A stretch of 52,973 nt of DNA from Candidatus Dormiibacterota bacterium (lineage in GTDB: Bacteria; Chloroflexota; Dormibacteria; Aeolococcales; Aeolococcaceae), in NCBI GenBank assembly GCA_003136295.1, contig PLDZ01000232.1, forward strand, positions 1-52,973, written 5' to 3'. The translations under genes were made by a program, and so were the position numbers. The notes under the pieces are model-generated. The model saw only the letters and a list, made by a program, of their open reading frames with translations, ran no database searches and had not been told where the DNA came from. Below, one piece after another: positions 1 to 8,566 of this stretch. The first letter of the stretch is position 1; each line of letters opens with the position of its first letter.

Positions 1-1
1 G

Positions 2-1294
2 ACGGCGATGTCGATCTCGTGCCAGGGCGAGACGGTCGTGTGCCTTGACGCCGACTCTCAACCCTTGCGACCCGCAATTGTGTGGCTCGACAATCGAGCC
101 GACGCCGAGGCTGACGTCATCGGTACGCGCTTTGGCAACGACGAGATCTACGCCCGCACCGGTCAGGTGGAGTGTGTGGCGTCTTGGACCGCCTGCAAAA
201 TCCTCTGGCTGCAGCGACACGAGCCGGCGATCTTCAACGCGACACGCTCTTTCCTCCTCCTCGAGGACTGGTTGATCCAACGCCTCACTGGAGAAGCGGC
301 CGGGGAGTACTCCCTGTATCCGACCACGCTGCTCTTCGATATCCGGTCACGCGAGTGGTGGCCGGCGATGCTCGAAATGCTCGCCATTGACGATGGTCTT
401 CTCCCACCACTGGTTCAGCCGGGTACCGCCGTCGGTCACCTTCGCGTGGCGATCGCCGGCGAGCTCGGACTCCCTTCCTCGCTACCGGTGATTGCCGGGG
501 GGCTTGACCAGGTGCTGGCCTCAACGGCCGGCGGCAACGTGCGCCCGGGCGTCGTGACCGAGCTCACCGGAACCGTGCTCGCGCTCGCCACGTCGCTAAC
601 TGCACTCCCCCCGCGCGAACATATGCTCCCGATCTATCTGCACGTGATTCCCGAACTGTATTGCGCGTTGCCATATGGGCAGACCGGTGGCCTGCTGTTG
701 CGCTGGTTGCGGGATAATTGCTTCGGAGATCCCGCCCGCGTGAGCGCACCACCGTCGTATGACGAGATTGTTCAAGAGGCGGTGGCGATTCCGGCCGGTG
801 CCGGCGGCGTGATCGTCCTGCCGCATTTCGCCGGCGCGTACTACCCCGAGTTTGATATGAAATGCAAGGGTGTCATCTCAGGATTACGACTTGGACATAC
901 TCGTGGTCACATTGTGCGTGCGTCTCTCGAAGCCATCGGCTACATGTTGCGCAGTAGCGTGGACGCGATCCGTGGCATAGGGATTCCTGTTGACGACCTG
1001 ACCTCGCTCGGGCCGGCGGCCAACAATCGATTCTGGCGCCAGCTCAAGGCGGATATTTGTGGCGTCGAGATTTATCGACTAAAAACGGACGAGGCCTCAC
1101 TCCTCGGAGCCGCAGTGCTGGCAGCCGTCGCCTGTGGACGCTACTCGAACATTGCAGAAGGCGTCGAGTCGATGTCGTCTCGAATCGATCCGTTGACTCC
1201 GAGCTCCGCGTCATCTGAGGTCTACGAACGTCAGTTGATCGCGTACCGCACCACCTACCGTCAGCTCGCACCATACTTTCAGGCGGCCACTTAG
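2..1294 (+). CDS. FGGY-family carbohydrate kinase, 5' truncated by window edge
   Basis: The protein would phosphorylate a sugar or polyol with ATP in the cytosol. The visible 430 or so codons show the FGGY fold: a WLDNRAD segment typical of the substrate-side domain, the catalytic-Asp motif AGGLDQ, a TELTGTV ATP-site segment, and the C-terminal GAA(V)LAAVACG stretch. FGGY kinases are about 480-520 residues, so some 60-90 N-terminal residues including the first phosphate-binding Asp/Gly motif lie outside the window. The reading frame is open to the window start. The stop codon overlaps the GTG start of the next gene by one base (TAGTG), so the two are translationally coupled. Xylulokinase-like is the nearest description; the substrate is not determined. 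Confidence 0.9.
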   Translation, partial: TAMSISCQGETVVCLDADSQPLRPAIVWLDNRADAEADVIGTRFGNDEIYARTGQVECVASWTACKILWLQRHEPAIFNATRSFLLLEDWLIQRLTGEAAGEYSLYPTTLLFDIRSREWWPAMLEMLAIDDGLLPPLVQPGTAVGHLRVAIAGELGLPSSLPVIAGGLDQVLASTAGGNVRPGVVTELTGTVLALATSLTALPPREHMLPIYLHVIPELYCALPYGQTGGLLLRWLRDNCFGDPARVSAPPSYDEIVQEAVAIPAGAGGVIVLPHFAGAYYPEFDMKCKGVISGLRLGHTRGHIVRASLEAIGYMLRSSVDAIRGIGIPVDDLTSLGPAANNRFWRQLKADICGVEIYRLKTDEASLLGAAVLAAVACGRYSNIAEGVESMSSRIDPLTPSSASSEVYERQLIAYRTTYRQLAPYFQAAT

Positions 1295-2316
1295 TGATCG
1301 GGGTATCGGTGGTGGTACTTGGTGATCCTGCTCAGCCTGCCCATCTAACAGCAGCGGCGTTGCAAAATCTTATGGGTGAGCGGCTCTCCGTGCGAGCGTT
1401 CGAGTGGTCGTTGGACGGAGCGGGGTCGTTCGCGGACGCGGCAGAGCAAGCGGAGCGAGGCTATGAATTCCCCGTGCCCGATACATGGCTGGACGCGCTC
1501 GGCACTGCGGAGGTGCTCGTCACCCATTTCTTTCCCATCAGGCAGGGTGTGCTTGCGTTGTCTCCGCGCCTTCGTGTCATCGCAACGCTGCGCCACGGCG
1601 AGGAGAACGTCGATAAGGATGCCGCGCGAGCTCGGGCGATCACGGTGATCAACAACCCCGGACGTGAGGCCGAGGCCGTCTCGGACTTCGCCGTCGGGTT
1701 GATCATCGAGCAGATCCGCGGCCTCACGAAGTCATCCTCAGCACTGGCAGCGGGTGAATGGTTGAGTCCCTCAGATGCCGCACCATATGCTCGGAACATG
1801 AGGGATGTGCGTGTTGGGATCGTCGGCTATGGACACGTCGGCCGCCTTGTACGCAAGAAGATCGCAGGATTTGGTAGCTCGGTGTCAGTGTGCGATCCGC
1901 AGGTGGACGATTCGACCATCGCCTCCGACGGCGCGACACCGGTGAAGTTCCTGGAACTCCTCCAGTGGGCCGACGTGGTGACACTCCACGTTCGATTGTC
2001 GCGTAGTACGCACAGCCTCATCGGGGCTCGGGAGTTGTCCGCCATGCAACGCCACGCATACCTGATCAACACGGCACGAGCCGAACTGATCGATCAAGAG
2101 GCGCTGCTGGAGGCTCTCGGGAGCGGGACCATTGCCGGCGCAGCCTTGGATGTTTTCTGGACCGAGCCCATTCCGCCGGGCAGTTCGGTGATGTCCGCGC
2201 GGAACCTGATCAAGACTCCGCATCTGGCTGGATCGACATCGGACTCCCAGGTCGAAAGCGCAAAGCTGCTGGCTCGAAGGCTCGCCGATACCCTCGAGAT
2301 GCTTGCCACGCAGTGA
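1294..2316 (+). CDS. D-isomer-specific 2-hydroxyacid dehydrogenase
   Basis: A 340-residue NAD(P)-dependent oxidoreductase of the D-2-hydroxyacid dehydrogenase family, interconverting a 2-hydroxyacid and a 2-oxoacid in the cytosol. It has a Rossmann motif (VGIVGYGHVG, around residue 175). The family catalytic residues follow in order: Arg in INTARAELID, Glu in DVFWTEP, and His in KTPHLAGST. The GTG start overlaps the kinase stop by one base, so the pair forms one operon. A kinase next to a hydroxyacid dehydrogenase suggests a sugar-acid or polyol pathway. The N-terminal half is less conserved, as usual. The exact substrate is unknown. Confidence 0.9.
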   Translation: MIGVSVVVLGDPAQPAHLTAAALQNLMGERLSVRAFEWSLDGAGSFADAAEQAERGYEFPVPDTWLDALGTAEVLVTHFFPIRQGVLALSPRLRVIATLRHGEENVDKDAARARAITVINNPGREAEAVSDFAVGLIIEQIRGLTKSSSALAAGEWLSPSDAAPYARNMRDVRVGIVGYGHVGRLVRKKIAGFGSSVSVCDPQVDDSTIASDGATPVKFLELLQWADVVTLHVRLSRSTHSLIGARELSAMQRHAYLINTARAELIDQEALLEALGSGTIAGAALDVFWTEPIPPGSSVMSARNLIKTPHLAGSTSDSQVESAKLLARRLADTLEMLATQ

Positions 2317-2460
2317 TCGGACATCCCGCCCGTCGGTGCCGCTCATTGGGAGCCTGACTGCGCTGGTTCGGTATCATGACTGGATGACCGCCCTGCGAGG
2401 GACGCGGGCCTGTGACTGGCCCTGCGGCTCCAACCGACAAGCTCAGCTGCCGGCCAGACT

Positions 2461-3426
2461 GTGACCGACTCAAACCCGTTCGGCGAACTCCTATTACTCT
2501 CGGGGAGCGGCAACCCCGAGCTCTCTGAGCGGATTGCCCGCGAGATCGGCATGCCGCTTGCCGACGTCGAAATCACCCGCTTTGCCGATGGCGAGTTCGA
2601 CGTCAAGATTGCTGAGTCAGTACGAGGTCACGACGTCTTCCTCATACAGCCGACCTGTCACCCGGTGAGTGACAATCTCATCGAACTCTTCATCGTGCTT
2701 GACGCTTTGCGCCGGGCTTCTGCATCGCGCATCACCGCGGTCATCCCGTACTACGGTTACCAGCGGAAGGAAAAGAAAACCCAACCTCGCGATCCGATCA
2801 GCGCGAAGTTGATGGCGAACATCATCGAGCTCGCAGGCGCCAACCGAGTGATCTGCGTCGATCTCCACGCCGAAGCAATCCAGGGCTTCTTCGATATCCC
2901 GGTTGATGCACTTATTGCGACCAAGATCCTCGCCCGACGGGTCCGCGAACGCCACGGGCATGACGTCGTGATTGTTTCCCCTGACAGCGGCGGGGTTGAC
3001 CGGGCGCGGAAACTCGCGCGAATCCTGGACGCGCCTATCGCGGTTATCGATAAGAGGCGCCCCCGCGACGACACGGTCGAGATCGTGAATGTCATCGGCG
3101 ATGTTGCGGGCGCGAAGTGCGTGATTATCGACGACCTCATCTCGACCGGTGGGACCCTTGCCAGCGCCGCGGTTGCACTGCGTTCCAGTGGAGCAATCAC
3201 GGTGGATATCGTCGCAACCCACGGCGTTCTGAGCAATGGAGCGCTCGCTCGATTGCACGCCGCGCCGATCGACGAGATCTGCATCACCGACACGATCCCC
3301 CAGCACAATGGCACTCGCAGCTTTGATGACGCACCGAAGCTACGCATCCTGTCCGTAGCACCGCTCATCGCCGAAGCGATCGTCCGTGTTCACGAGGGAC
3401 GGAGTGTGAGCGAGTTGTTTCGGTGA
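2461..3426 (+). CDS. prs: Ribose-phosphate pyrophosphokinase (PRPP synthetase), archaeal-like paralog
   Basis: A 321-residue PRPP synthetase, forming PRPP from ribose 5-phosphate and ATP, or a close relative acting on another pentose phosphate. It has the N-terminal SGSGNPELSERIA segment, RFADGEFDVKI, the PYYGYQRKEKK flexible-loop region, DLHAEAIQGFF, and the PRPP-binding loop IIDDLISTGGT (about residues 222-232). The loop reads ISTGGT where the usual bacterial enzyme has IDTGGT; the Ser form is typical of archaeal, class III-type enzymes. This argues for a cluster-specific paralog rather than the housekeeping prs. The GTG start lies 144 bp after the dehydrogenase, so it may be cotranscribed. 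No PRPP-using partner is seen nearby. Confidence 0.85.
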   Translation: MTDSNPFGELLLLSGSGNPELSERIAREIGMPLADVEITRFADGEFDVKIAESVRGHDVFLIQPTCHPVSDNLIELFIVLDALRRASASRITAVIPYYGYQRKEKKTQPRDPISAKLMANIIELAGANRVICVDLHAEAIQGFFDIPVDALIATKILARRVRERHGHDVVIVSPDSGGVDRARKLARILDAPIAVIDKRRPRDDTVEIVNVIGDVAGAKCVIIDDLISTGGTLASAAVALRSSGAITVDIVATHGVLSNGALARLHAAPIDEICITDTIPQHNGTRSFDDAPKLRILSVAPLIAEAIVRVHEGRSVSELFR

Positions 3427-3657
3427 ACGTTTATGGCAGCGGGCCCCGCTTGGTCAACGCCCGCTAACAGGGCACGGAACGCGCAACGCGCGTCGTCCAA
3501 AATGGGAGTCAGCCGCGCCTCAGCAGTTGGCTGTGCGCGACGATATGCTCCTGCGCCCGGCATGACCTACGACGACACGAATCGCGGATGGAGGAGCCCG
3601 TGACGCCAGCACTATGTGGCGTGTGCCCGATTCGCGGAGGACTAGGCGTCCTCAGCC

Positions 3658-4044
3658 TCAGCCGCTAGTAGGCCCTGGATCGCGGTAGCCATGTCGGACA
3701 AGCGGCAAAGGGTGCTGACAAGACACAGTTGCTCGAGCGTACGACAGCCAGCTCGGAGCAGCAGCAGCGCTGAGCACACGACCGCGGCAAACGTGCGCGA
3801 GAGAGCGCCGCGTTGGCTGGTTGCGACTGAAGAGGAATCGAGATTGCGCCGCACGTCCTCCGCGGACGTGGCGATGCTGTAGTCGACAGCCGGTGCCTGC
3901 TGCCCCCGGGGACTTGTCCACCGTTCCTACCCGGACGCCTGGAGGCAGCGCGTCGCGGACCTTGCGCACTTGCACGTTGCACGGTGCGACCACGAGGATG
4001 TCGCCGACGCGCGTGGGCCGCGAGTGCACGCACGCGTCGATCAG
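3658..4044 (-). pseudogene. Decayed C-terminal remnant of a superfamily 1 helicase
   Basis: Homology to the C-terminal AAA_12-type part of SF1 DNA helicases is spread over three frames of the minus strand. One frame gives DILVVAPCNVQVRKVRDALP followed by GVRVGTVDK (about 4010-3920), the conserved block before the QG motif. A second frame continues with IATSAEDVRRNLD. A short piece in the first frame reads FLFSRNQ, and a third frame gives ANAALSRAR. The second frame then resumes with FAAVVCS and ends RTLEQLCLVSTLCRL before a stop near 3642. At least four frame changes are needed, and no intact N-terminal helicase domain is present. It is therefore a pseudogene fragment. Whether it was cut by rearrangement or simply decayed cannot be told. 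Confidence 0.7.
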
Positions 4045-4688
4045 ATCGGTGGGACTGAGCAGAGGACGGTGACCGACGACGTGCGCGCAATGAGCATCTG
4101 ATCACGCTGCGACAACTGGCTGTCGGCGAGCCATGCGGGGTTGGATAAGGGTTGGACACTGGCGGTAGGTCGATGACCAGCTGTAATGGTCCCGGTTGCC
4201 GACCACCTCACGGGTGCAGCGCCTGATGGTTGGTTGATGCCAAACTACTCGTTCCTCGTGGCACCTCGTGAATTCGCGTTGTGGCTCTCGACGGCATCAT
4301 CTAACCCTACTTGTCCGCTGCTCTGCATCGACTAGGCGGGTGCTGAGGGTCGATTTGGATTGACTAATCTGGTGCATCAAAACGCCGCGAAATCGCTCGC
4401 ACTTTAGGACGTGATGATAGGAAGTTAGCCGTTGCTCCGCGCGGCCGATAGCGGTGGTTGGACAAGGGAATCGGAGCCCATAGCTTCGGTGGCCGTCACC
4501 GCGATTCTGCTCCGCGATTCTTCGTGGGCGCTCTCCACGAAAAGATGACAGCCGTGTCACCGCTGCGACAATTTGAATCCCCCTATTCACTTCTTACGGA
4601 TCGGGCCCCGACAGCGGTGCTGGCCTGATGCGGCTTTGGCATCGCGTCGCTCAAATGCACCAGGCGCGAGTCCCTCCCCTCCAGTGGT
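4045..4688. other. Gene-free stretch with one copy of a dispersed repeat
   Basis: No reading frame in this stretch has recognisable homology or a credible ribosome site. It lies between the helicase remnant and the GntR regulator and looks like decayed DNA. Its only structure is a ~65-bp segment (4386-4451) that reappears at 35220-35285. Confidence 0.6.
4386..4451 (+). repeat. Dispersed ~65-bp non-coding repeat, copy 1
   Basis: This segment aligns with 35220-35285. Shared blocks in the same order are TCGCTC, ACGTGATGATA, CGTTGCTCCG and GGCCGATAGC, with spacing kept to within one base. The conserved GCCGATAG block resembles the -10 element of sigma-28 (FliA-type) promoters, but no matching TAAA box stands at the usual distance, so that reading is weak. 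Neither copy lies in a convincing reading frame. Confidence 0.6.
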
Positions 4689-5456
4689 TCAGAATGCTCC
4701 CACGACGCGATGCGCCAGTTCGAACAATTCGGCGGCTTCGTTTGGACTCACGTAGGGCCCGTAGTACTCGGCGAGGTACAACTTGGCCAGATGAGCCGCT
4801 TCCAGCGCATCTCCTTTGCTGATCATTCTCAACACCCGCGCGTGTCGAGTGCACGTCTGCTCGTGCAGCGCACGAAGATCCGACGAGCGAGCCAGTTCGT
4901 CACCGATGAGCCCCATCACGAGGCCGGGCGCAACCTCGTTGCAGACGCGAAGAAGTTGATTCCCACTTGCCTCGGCGATGGCTTGATGGAACTCAGCATC
5001 GACTCGAGCAAACTCCTTCTGGTCACCACCAACGAGGCGGCGCATTGCTAGGTGAGCCTTGCGAATGCGACGAAGGTGTTCGTCTTGACGATGCAGCGCT
5101 GCAAGGTAAGTGGCCGACCCCTCGACCACCATGCGGAAGACGACCAACTCGTGAAGCCGCAGTCCTTCGAGCCGAACGAGTGCCGTGAGCGAGCGAGACA
5201 ACACAGCCGACGAGAACGATTGGACCTCCGCGCCGCCGGAGGGATCGCCTGGCCTTGAGCGGAGTAATCCCGAACTCTGCAGATCTCTGAGAGCCTCTCT
5301 GACCGAGGCTCGGCTGACGCCGAACTGGACCACCAGTTCACGCTCGGACGGTAGACGTTGTCCGGGGGCAACGTCCCCGCGAAAGATTGCTTCTTCGATC
5401 TGGTGGACGATGGATTCGTGAGTCCGAACTGGCTTGACGGGCTGAAACTGGGGCAT
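4689..5456 (-). CDS. GntR-family (FCD/FadR-type) transcriptional regulator
   Basis: A DNA-binding repressor or activator of about 255 residues. An N-terminal winged helix (RTHESIVHQIEEAIFRGDVAPGQ, then LPSERELVVQFGVSRASVREAL) is followed by an all-helical FCD ligand domain containing the DAEFHQAIAEASGN motif, where metal-binding Asp and His residues lie. The start is placed at the Met of MPQFQPVKP; in-frame upstream starts exist at 5480 and 5501. The Arg/Glu pattern of the recognition helix is standard for the FadR subfamily, whose ligands are often small organic or sugar acids. It is divergent from the epimerase operon and may control it together with the LacI-type protein. Confidence 0.88.
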   Translation of the reverse strand: MPQFQPVKPVRTHESIVHQIEEAIFRGDVAPGQRLPSERELVVQFGVSRASVREALRDLQSSGLLRSRPGDPSGGAEVQSFSSAVLSRSLTALVRLEGLRLHELVVFRMVVEGSATYLAALHRQDEHLRRIRKAHLAMRRLVGGDQKEFARVDAEFHQAIAEASGNQLLRVCNEVAPGLVMGLIGDELARSSDLRALHEQTCTRHARVLRMISKGDALEAAHLAKLYLAEYYGPYVSPNEAAELFELAHRVVGAF

Positions 5457-5765
5457 CGCTCGCTTTGGGTGACCGCACATGAAGCCAAACACTTCAACCA
5501 ACGGTGGCGGTTAGAAGTCGGTCCTCAGGGAGTGTACTTGCGCGACCATCGGCTATCCACCACGAAGTCGGGGCGCCAAGCCCTAGGTGGTGCCGAATCG
5601 TCTACGGCCGGGTGTCACGAGTAATCCGAGTACCAAGCACCGCGCGCCGCCGACAGCTTGGTGGAAATGGCGAGGACCCGTCGAGGGTGTCAGGCGTCGG
5701 CTGGGCAGCGAAGCGCCGCACTTGACGTTCCATCGAGCAAGCCGGTAGAGTTTTGGGACTCTCGT

Positions 5766-5782
5766 GAAAACGTTTCTCCGAC
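5766..5782 (+). promoter_or_regulatory. LacI-type operator, site A
   Basis: GAAAACGTTTCTCCGAC, a near-palindrome centred on CG, lies 60 bp before the epimerase start. The same 17 bases occur on the opposite strand at 15109-15125, and close variants occur at 17588-17600 and 30538-30550. A LacI-family regulator is encoded 2.8 kb downstream. Assignment of this site to that regulator is inference. Confidence 0.7.
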
Positions 5783-5841
5783 GGATGGGAGGGGCGACTT
5801 GATGAACTTTGGTCGCAACCCTGGAGCGGGAGATGGTGCTG

Positions 5842-6864
5842 ATGTCTGAGCCGATGCCCGCTCACGATCGAGAGAGCTTCCTCGTCACCGGCGCCCTCGG
5901 CTGCATCGGATCGTGGGTGCTCAAGCAGCTGGTCGGCGCACGCGTACCGGTGGTCGCGTACGACAGACACGGGGCGAGCATGCACCGTGCCCACCTCATT
6001 ATGACTCCCGAGGAACTCGGCAACGTTGAGTTCGTCTCCGGAGATGTCCTCGACAAGGACGATCTGCAGAGGGCTGTCCTTGCTTATGGGGTGACGCACG
6101 TTGTGCACCTCGCGGCCCTCCAGGTCCCCTTCGTCAAAGCAGATCCGATGCAGGGTGCTCTGGTGAATGTGGTCGGTACCACCGCAGTGTTCGAGGTCGC
6201 TCGCGACCTAGGCAGCCAGATCGCCGGCCTCGTGTATGCGAGTTCCGCCGCGGTGTGGGGGTCACCCGCCGCCTACCCACCCGGTCCGCTCTCGGACGAT
6301 GCGACCCCCAAGCCGACGACGCTCTACGGGGTCTTCAAGCTCGCCAACGAGGGTACGGCCGCCATCTATTGGCAGGATCACGGGGTTGCCAGCATCGGAC
6401 TGCGTCCCAACGTCGTCTGGGGACCGGGTCGCGACCAAGGATTCACGTCGCCGCCGAGCAAAGCACTCCTGGCAGCCGCCGTCGGCCGGCTGTACCACAT
6501 GGCGTGGGGAGGCCGCTCGGGTCTTCACTACGCGCCGGACGTCGCCGCCCACTTCGTGCGAGCCGTCCGAGCCTGCGCTGACGGCGCCGAGTCGTTTGAT
6601 CTAGGCGGTCCCTTCGTTCGCATGAAGGAGTTCACTGAGCTCATCGAGCACGCGGTCCCCGAGGCACGAGCCACGATCACCTATGACCGCGGCGACTTTC
6701 CGCAGGTCGAACTCTCAGGCCACCGCTTCGAAGCGCGGCTCGGTCCGGCCGATTGGACGCCAATGGAGACAGCGGTCCGACGCAGCGTCAGCCAGTTTCG
6801 TGATGCGGCATCCCGGGGGGACTTGGACGTGGACGCGATCCTCAACGGTGCGGGCCGACCGTGA
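5842..6864 (+). CDS. NAD-dependent epimerase/dehydratase-family oxidoreductase
   Basis: An extended short-chain dehydrogenase of about 340 residues, probably oxidising or epimerising a sugar or sugar acid. It shows the Rossmann motif VTGALGCIGS (glycines at 17, 20 and 23), the catalytic Ser in YASSAAVWG, and the Tyr/Lys pair in YGVFKLANE. The chosen ATG has GGGAG nine bases upstream; ATG 5833 and GTG 5809 are in-frame alternatives. The stop overlaps the GTG of the CoA-transferase by four bases. It is the first gene of a three-gene coupled operon behind LacI-type site A. Family members include uronate and erythronate dehydrogenases; the substrate here is unknown. Confidence 0.88.
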   Translation: MSEPMPAHDRESFLVTGALGCIGSWVLKQLVGARVPVVAYDRHGASMHRAHLIMTPEELGNVEFVSGDVLDKDDLQRAVLAYGVTHVVHLAALQVPFVKADPMQGALVNVVGTTAVFEVARDLGSQIAGLVYASSAAVWGSPAAYPPGPLSDDATPKPTTLYGVFKLANEGTAAIYWQDHGVASIGLRPNVVWGPGRDQGFTSPPSKALLAAAVGRLYHMAWGGRSGLHYAPDVAAHFVRAVRACADGAESFDLGGPFVRMKEFTELIEHAVPEARATITYDRGDFPQVELSGHRFEARLGPADWTPMETAVRRSVSQFRDAASRGDLDVDAILNGAGRP

Positions 6865-7988
6865 GACCTCTCGATGGCCTCCTGGTTGTCGAGTTCAGCC
6901 AATTCTTGGCCGGCCCTTCCGCGGCACTCCGGCTTGCCGACCTTGGCGCCAGAGTGGTGAAGGTCGAGCGACCGATAACCGGCGACGCCGCCCGCCAACT
7001 CACCCTGGCAAACCAGGTCATGGACCAGGACAGCGTCCTCTTTCAGACCATTAACCGAAACAAGGAGAGCGTCGTCGCCGATCTCAAAAATTCCGCTGAT
7101 CTAGCACGGGTGCAGGAGCTCGTCAGACGCGCCGACGTGATGATCCAGACCTTCCGCCCAGGCGCGCTCGGTCGTTTTGAGCTGGATCACGCTGGTGCCG
7201 CACGTCGGAATCCCCGCTTGGTCTATGCGTCAGTCAGCGGGTATGGAAACGTGGGGCCGTGGACGAACAAGCCCGGGCAAGACCTGCTGGTGCAAGCACT
7301 GAGCGGGATAGCCTGGCTCAATGGACACGGCGCCGATCCGCCTCTCCCACTCGGTGTGTCGGTGGCGGACATGTTTGCCGGCGCACTGCTGACCCAGGGC
7401 ATTCTGGCGTGCTTGTGCCGCCGCAGCATTACGGGGAGAGGTGGCCTCGTCGAGGTGAGCCTAATGGAGGCCGTGATTGACCTCCAAGTCGAGACATTCA
7501 CTGCGTTTCTGAACGATCACACCCTCCTCCCCACAAGGGCCTCGGATCACGGGGCCAACGCGTACATCGCGGCCCCGTATGGCGTGTACGAGACATCCGA
7601 TGGCTACCTCGCGATCGCGATGGGACCTGTGCCTCGACTCGGCGTCCTCATCGGCGTCGACGAGCTGTTGGCGTACGAAGAACCCAGCAGCTGGTTTGAG
7701 CGACGCGAAGAGATCCTTCCATTGATCGCGAACCGGCTCAGAAGGGCCACCACGCGGCACTGGCTGGACCTCTTGGAACCGGCCGACGTCTGGTGCGCGG
7801 AGGTGCTTGACTGGCCACGGCTTGTCGGCCACGAGGGCTTCAACGCGTTGGAACTCACCCAGAGCGTGACCCGCCCCGCAGGACCTTCGATGACGGCGAC
7901 CCGTTGCCCGATTCGCATCGACGGCGAAATCCTTAAGAGTCCGCGGGGCGCACCACGCCTCGGTCAGAATCGCGGGGGGTTAGAGTGA
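6861..7988 (+). CDS. Class III (CaiB/BaiF) CoA-transferase
   Basis: A 375-residue cytosolic enzyme that moves CoA between carboxylic acids. The N-terminal block (LVVEFSQFLAGPSA, then RLADLGARVVKVERP) and the GVSVADMFAG block with the catalytic Asp near residue 170 are typical of family III. At 375 residues it is slightly shorter than the usual 390-430. It starts with GTG overlapping the epimerase stop by four bases and ends overlapping the MaoC gene by four bases. The three products are therefore probably made in fixed proportion and act in sequence: oxidation, CoA activation, then hydration or dehydration of the CoA ester. Confidence 0.92.
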   Translation: MRPLDGLLVVEFSQFLAGPSAALRLADLGARVVKVERPITGDAARQLTLANQVMDQDSVLFQTINRNKESVVADLKNSADLARVQELVRRADVMIQTFRPGALGRFELDHAGAARRNPRLVYASVSGYGNVGPWTNKPGQDLLVQALSGIAWLNGHGADPPLPLGVSVADMFAGALLTQGILACLCRRSITGRGGLVEVSLMEAVIDLQVETFTAFLNDHTLLPTRASDHGANAYIAAPYGVYETSDGYLAIAMGPVPRLGVLIGVDELLAYEEPSSWFERREEILPLIANRLRRATTRHWLDLLEPADVWCAEVLDWPRLVGHEGFNALELTQSVTRPAGPSMTATRCPIRIDGEILKSPRGAPRLGQNRGGLE

Positions 7989-8458
7989 CAGGACCCACCC
8001 CCACGAGCACCCCGCCCTTCTACTGGGAGCAGTATCAAACAGGGACAAAGCGGCTGACCGGACGACGCACCATCACCGAGGCCGACATCACCCTCCACGC
8101 TTGCCATACCGGAGACTTCCATCCGTATCATGTCGACGCCGAATGGTCCAAGTCCCAGCCTTTCGGGCAGAGAATCGCGCACGGTACGCTGATCTTCTCG
8201 GTTGGGGTAGGCCTCACCGCAACGGGAGGTGGCGAGAATCCAGCGGCCTTCAGCTACGGGTACGATCGCATTCGCTTCGTCAAGCCGGTGTTCATCGGGG
8301 ATACGATTCAGACCGAGCTCACGATCGTGGAGAAGCGCGACGACCCAAAGCGACCTGATCGCGGCTTCGTCGACGAACAGGGAGAGATTCGTAATCAACA
8401 TGGCGAGACAGTTCTGGTCTTCACTCACATCCACGCTGTGGACAAGAGACCAGCTTGA
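7985..8458 (+). CDS. MaoC-like hot-dog-fold (R)-hydratase
   Basis: A 157-residue single hot-dog-fold hydratase/dehydratase of acyl-CoA esters. The hydratase motif is present as Asp44 and His49 in TGDFHPYHVD, followed by RIAHGTLIFSVG, the usual second conserved block. The GTG start overlaps the CoA-transferase stop by four bases. Pairs of a CaiB-type transferase with a MaoC protein are common in pathways that activate an acid with CoA and then add or remove water. The C-terminal part is complete, and the gene is the last of its operon, 108 bp before the regulator gene. Confidence 0.88.
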   Translation: MTGPTPTSTPPFYWEQYQTGTKRLTGRRTITEADITLHACHTGDFHPYHVDAEWSKSQPFGQRIAHGTLIFSVGVGLTATGGGENPAAFSYGYDRIRFVKPVFIGDTIQTELTIVEKRDDPKRPDRGFVDEQGEIRNQHGETVLVFTHIHAVDKRPA

Positions 8459-8566
8459 CGCAGGGTCGTCCCTTCGAACGTGTACCGAAGATCGACCGAT
8501 ATCGTCCACCCTGGAGCGCGTGTCTTGACCGGTAATCCCTCGATGCGGGTTCTCTAAGAGATATCG

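Noticed and set aside
8551..8561. TCTCTAAGAGA inverted repeat as an autoregulatory operator
   Set aside because: It lacks the CG centre of the other sites and covers the ribosome site; kept only as a note in the regulator entry.
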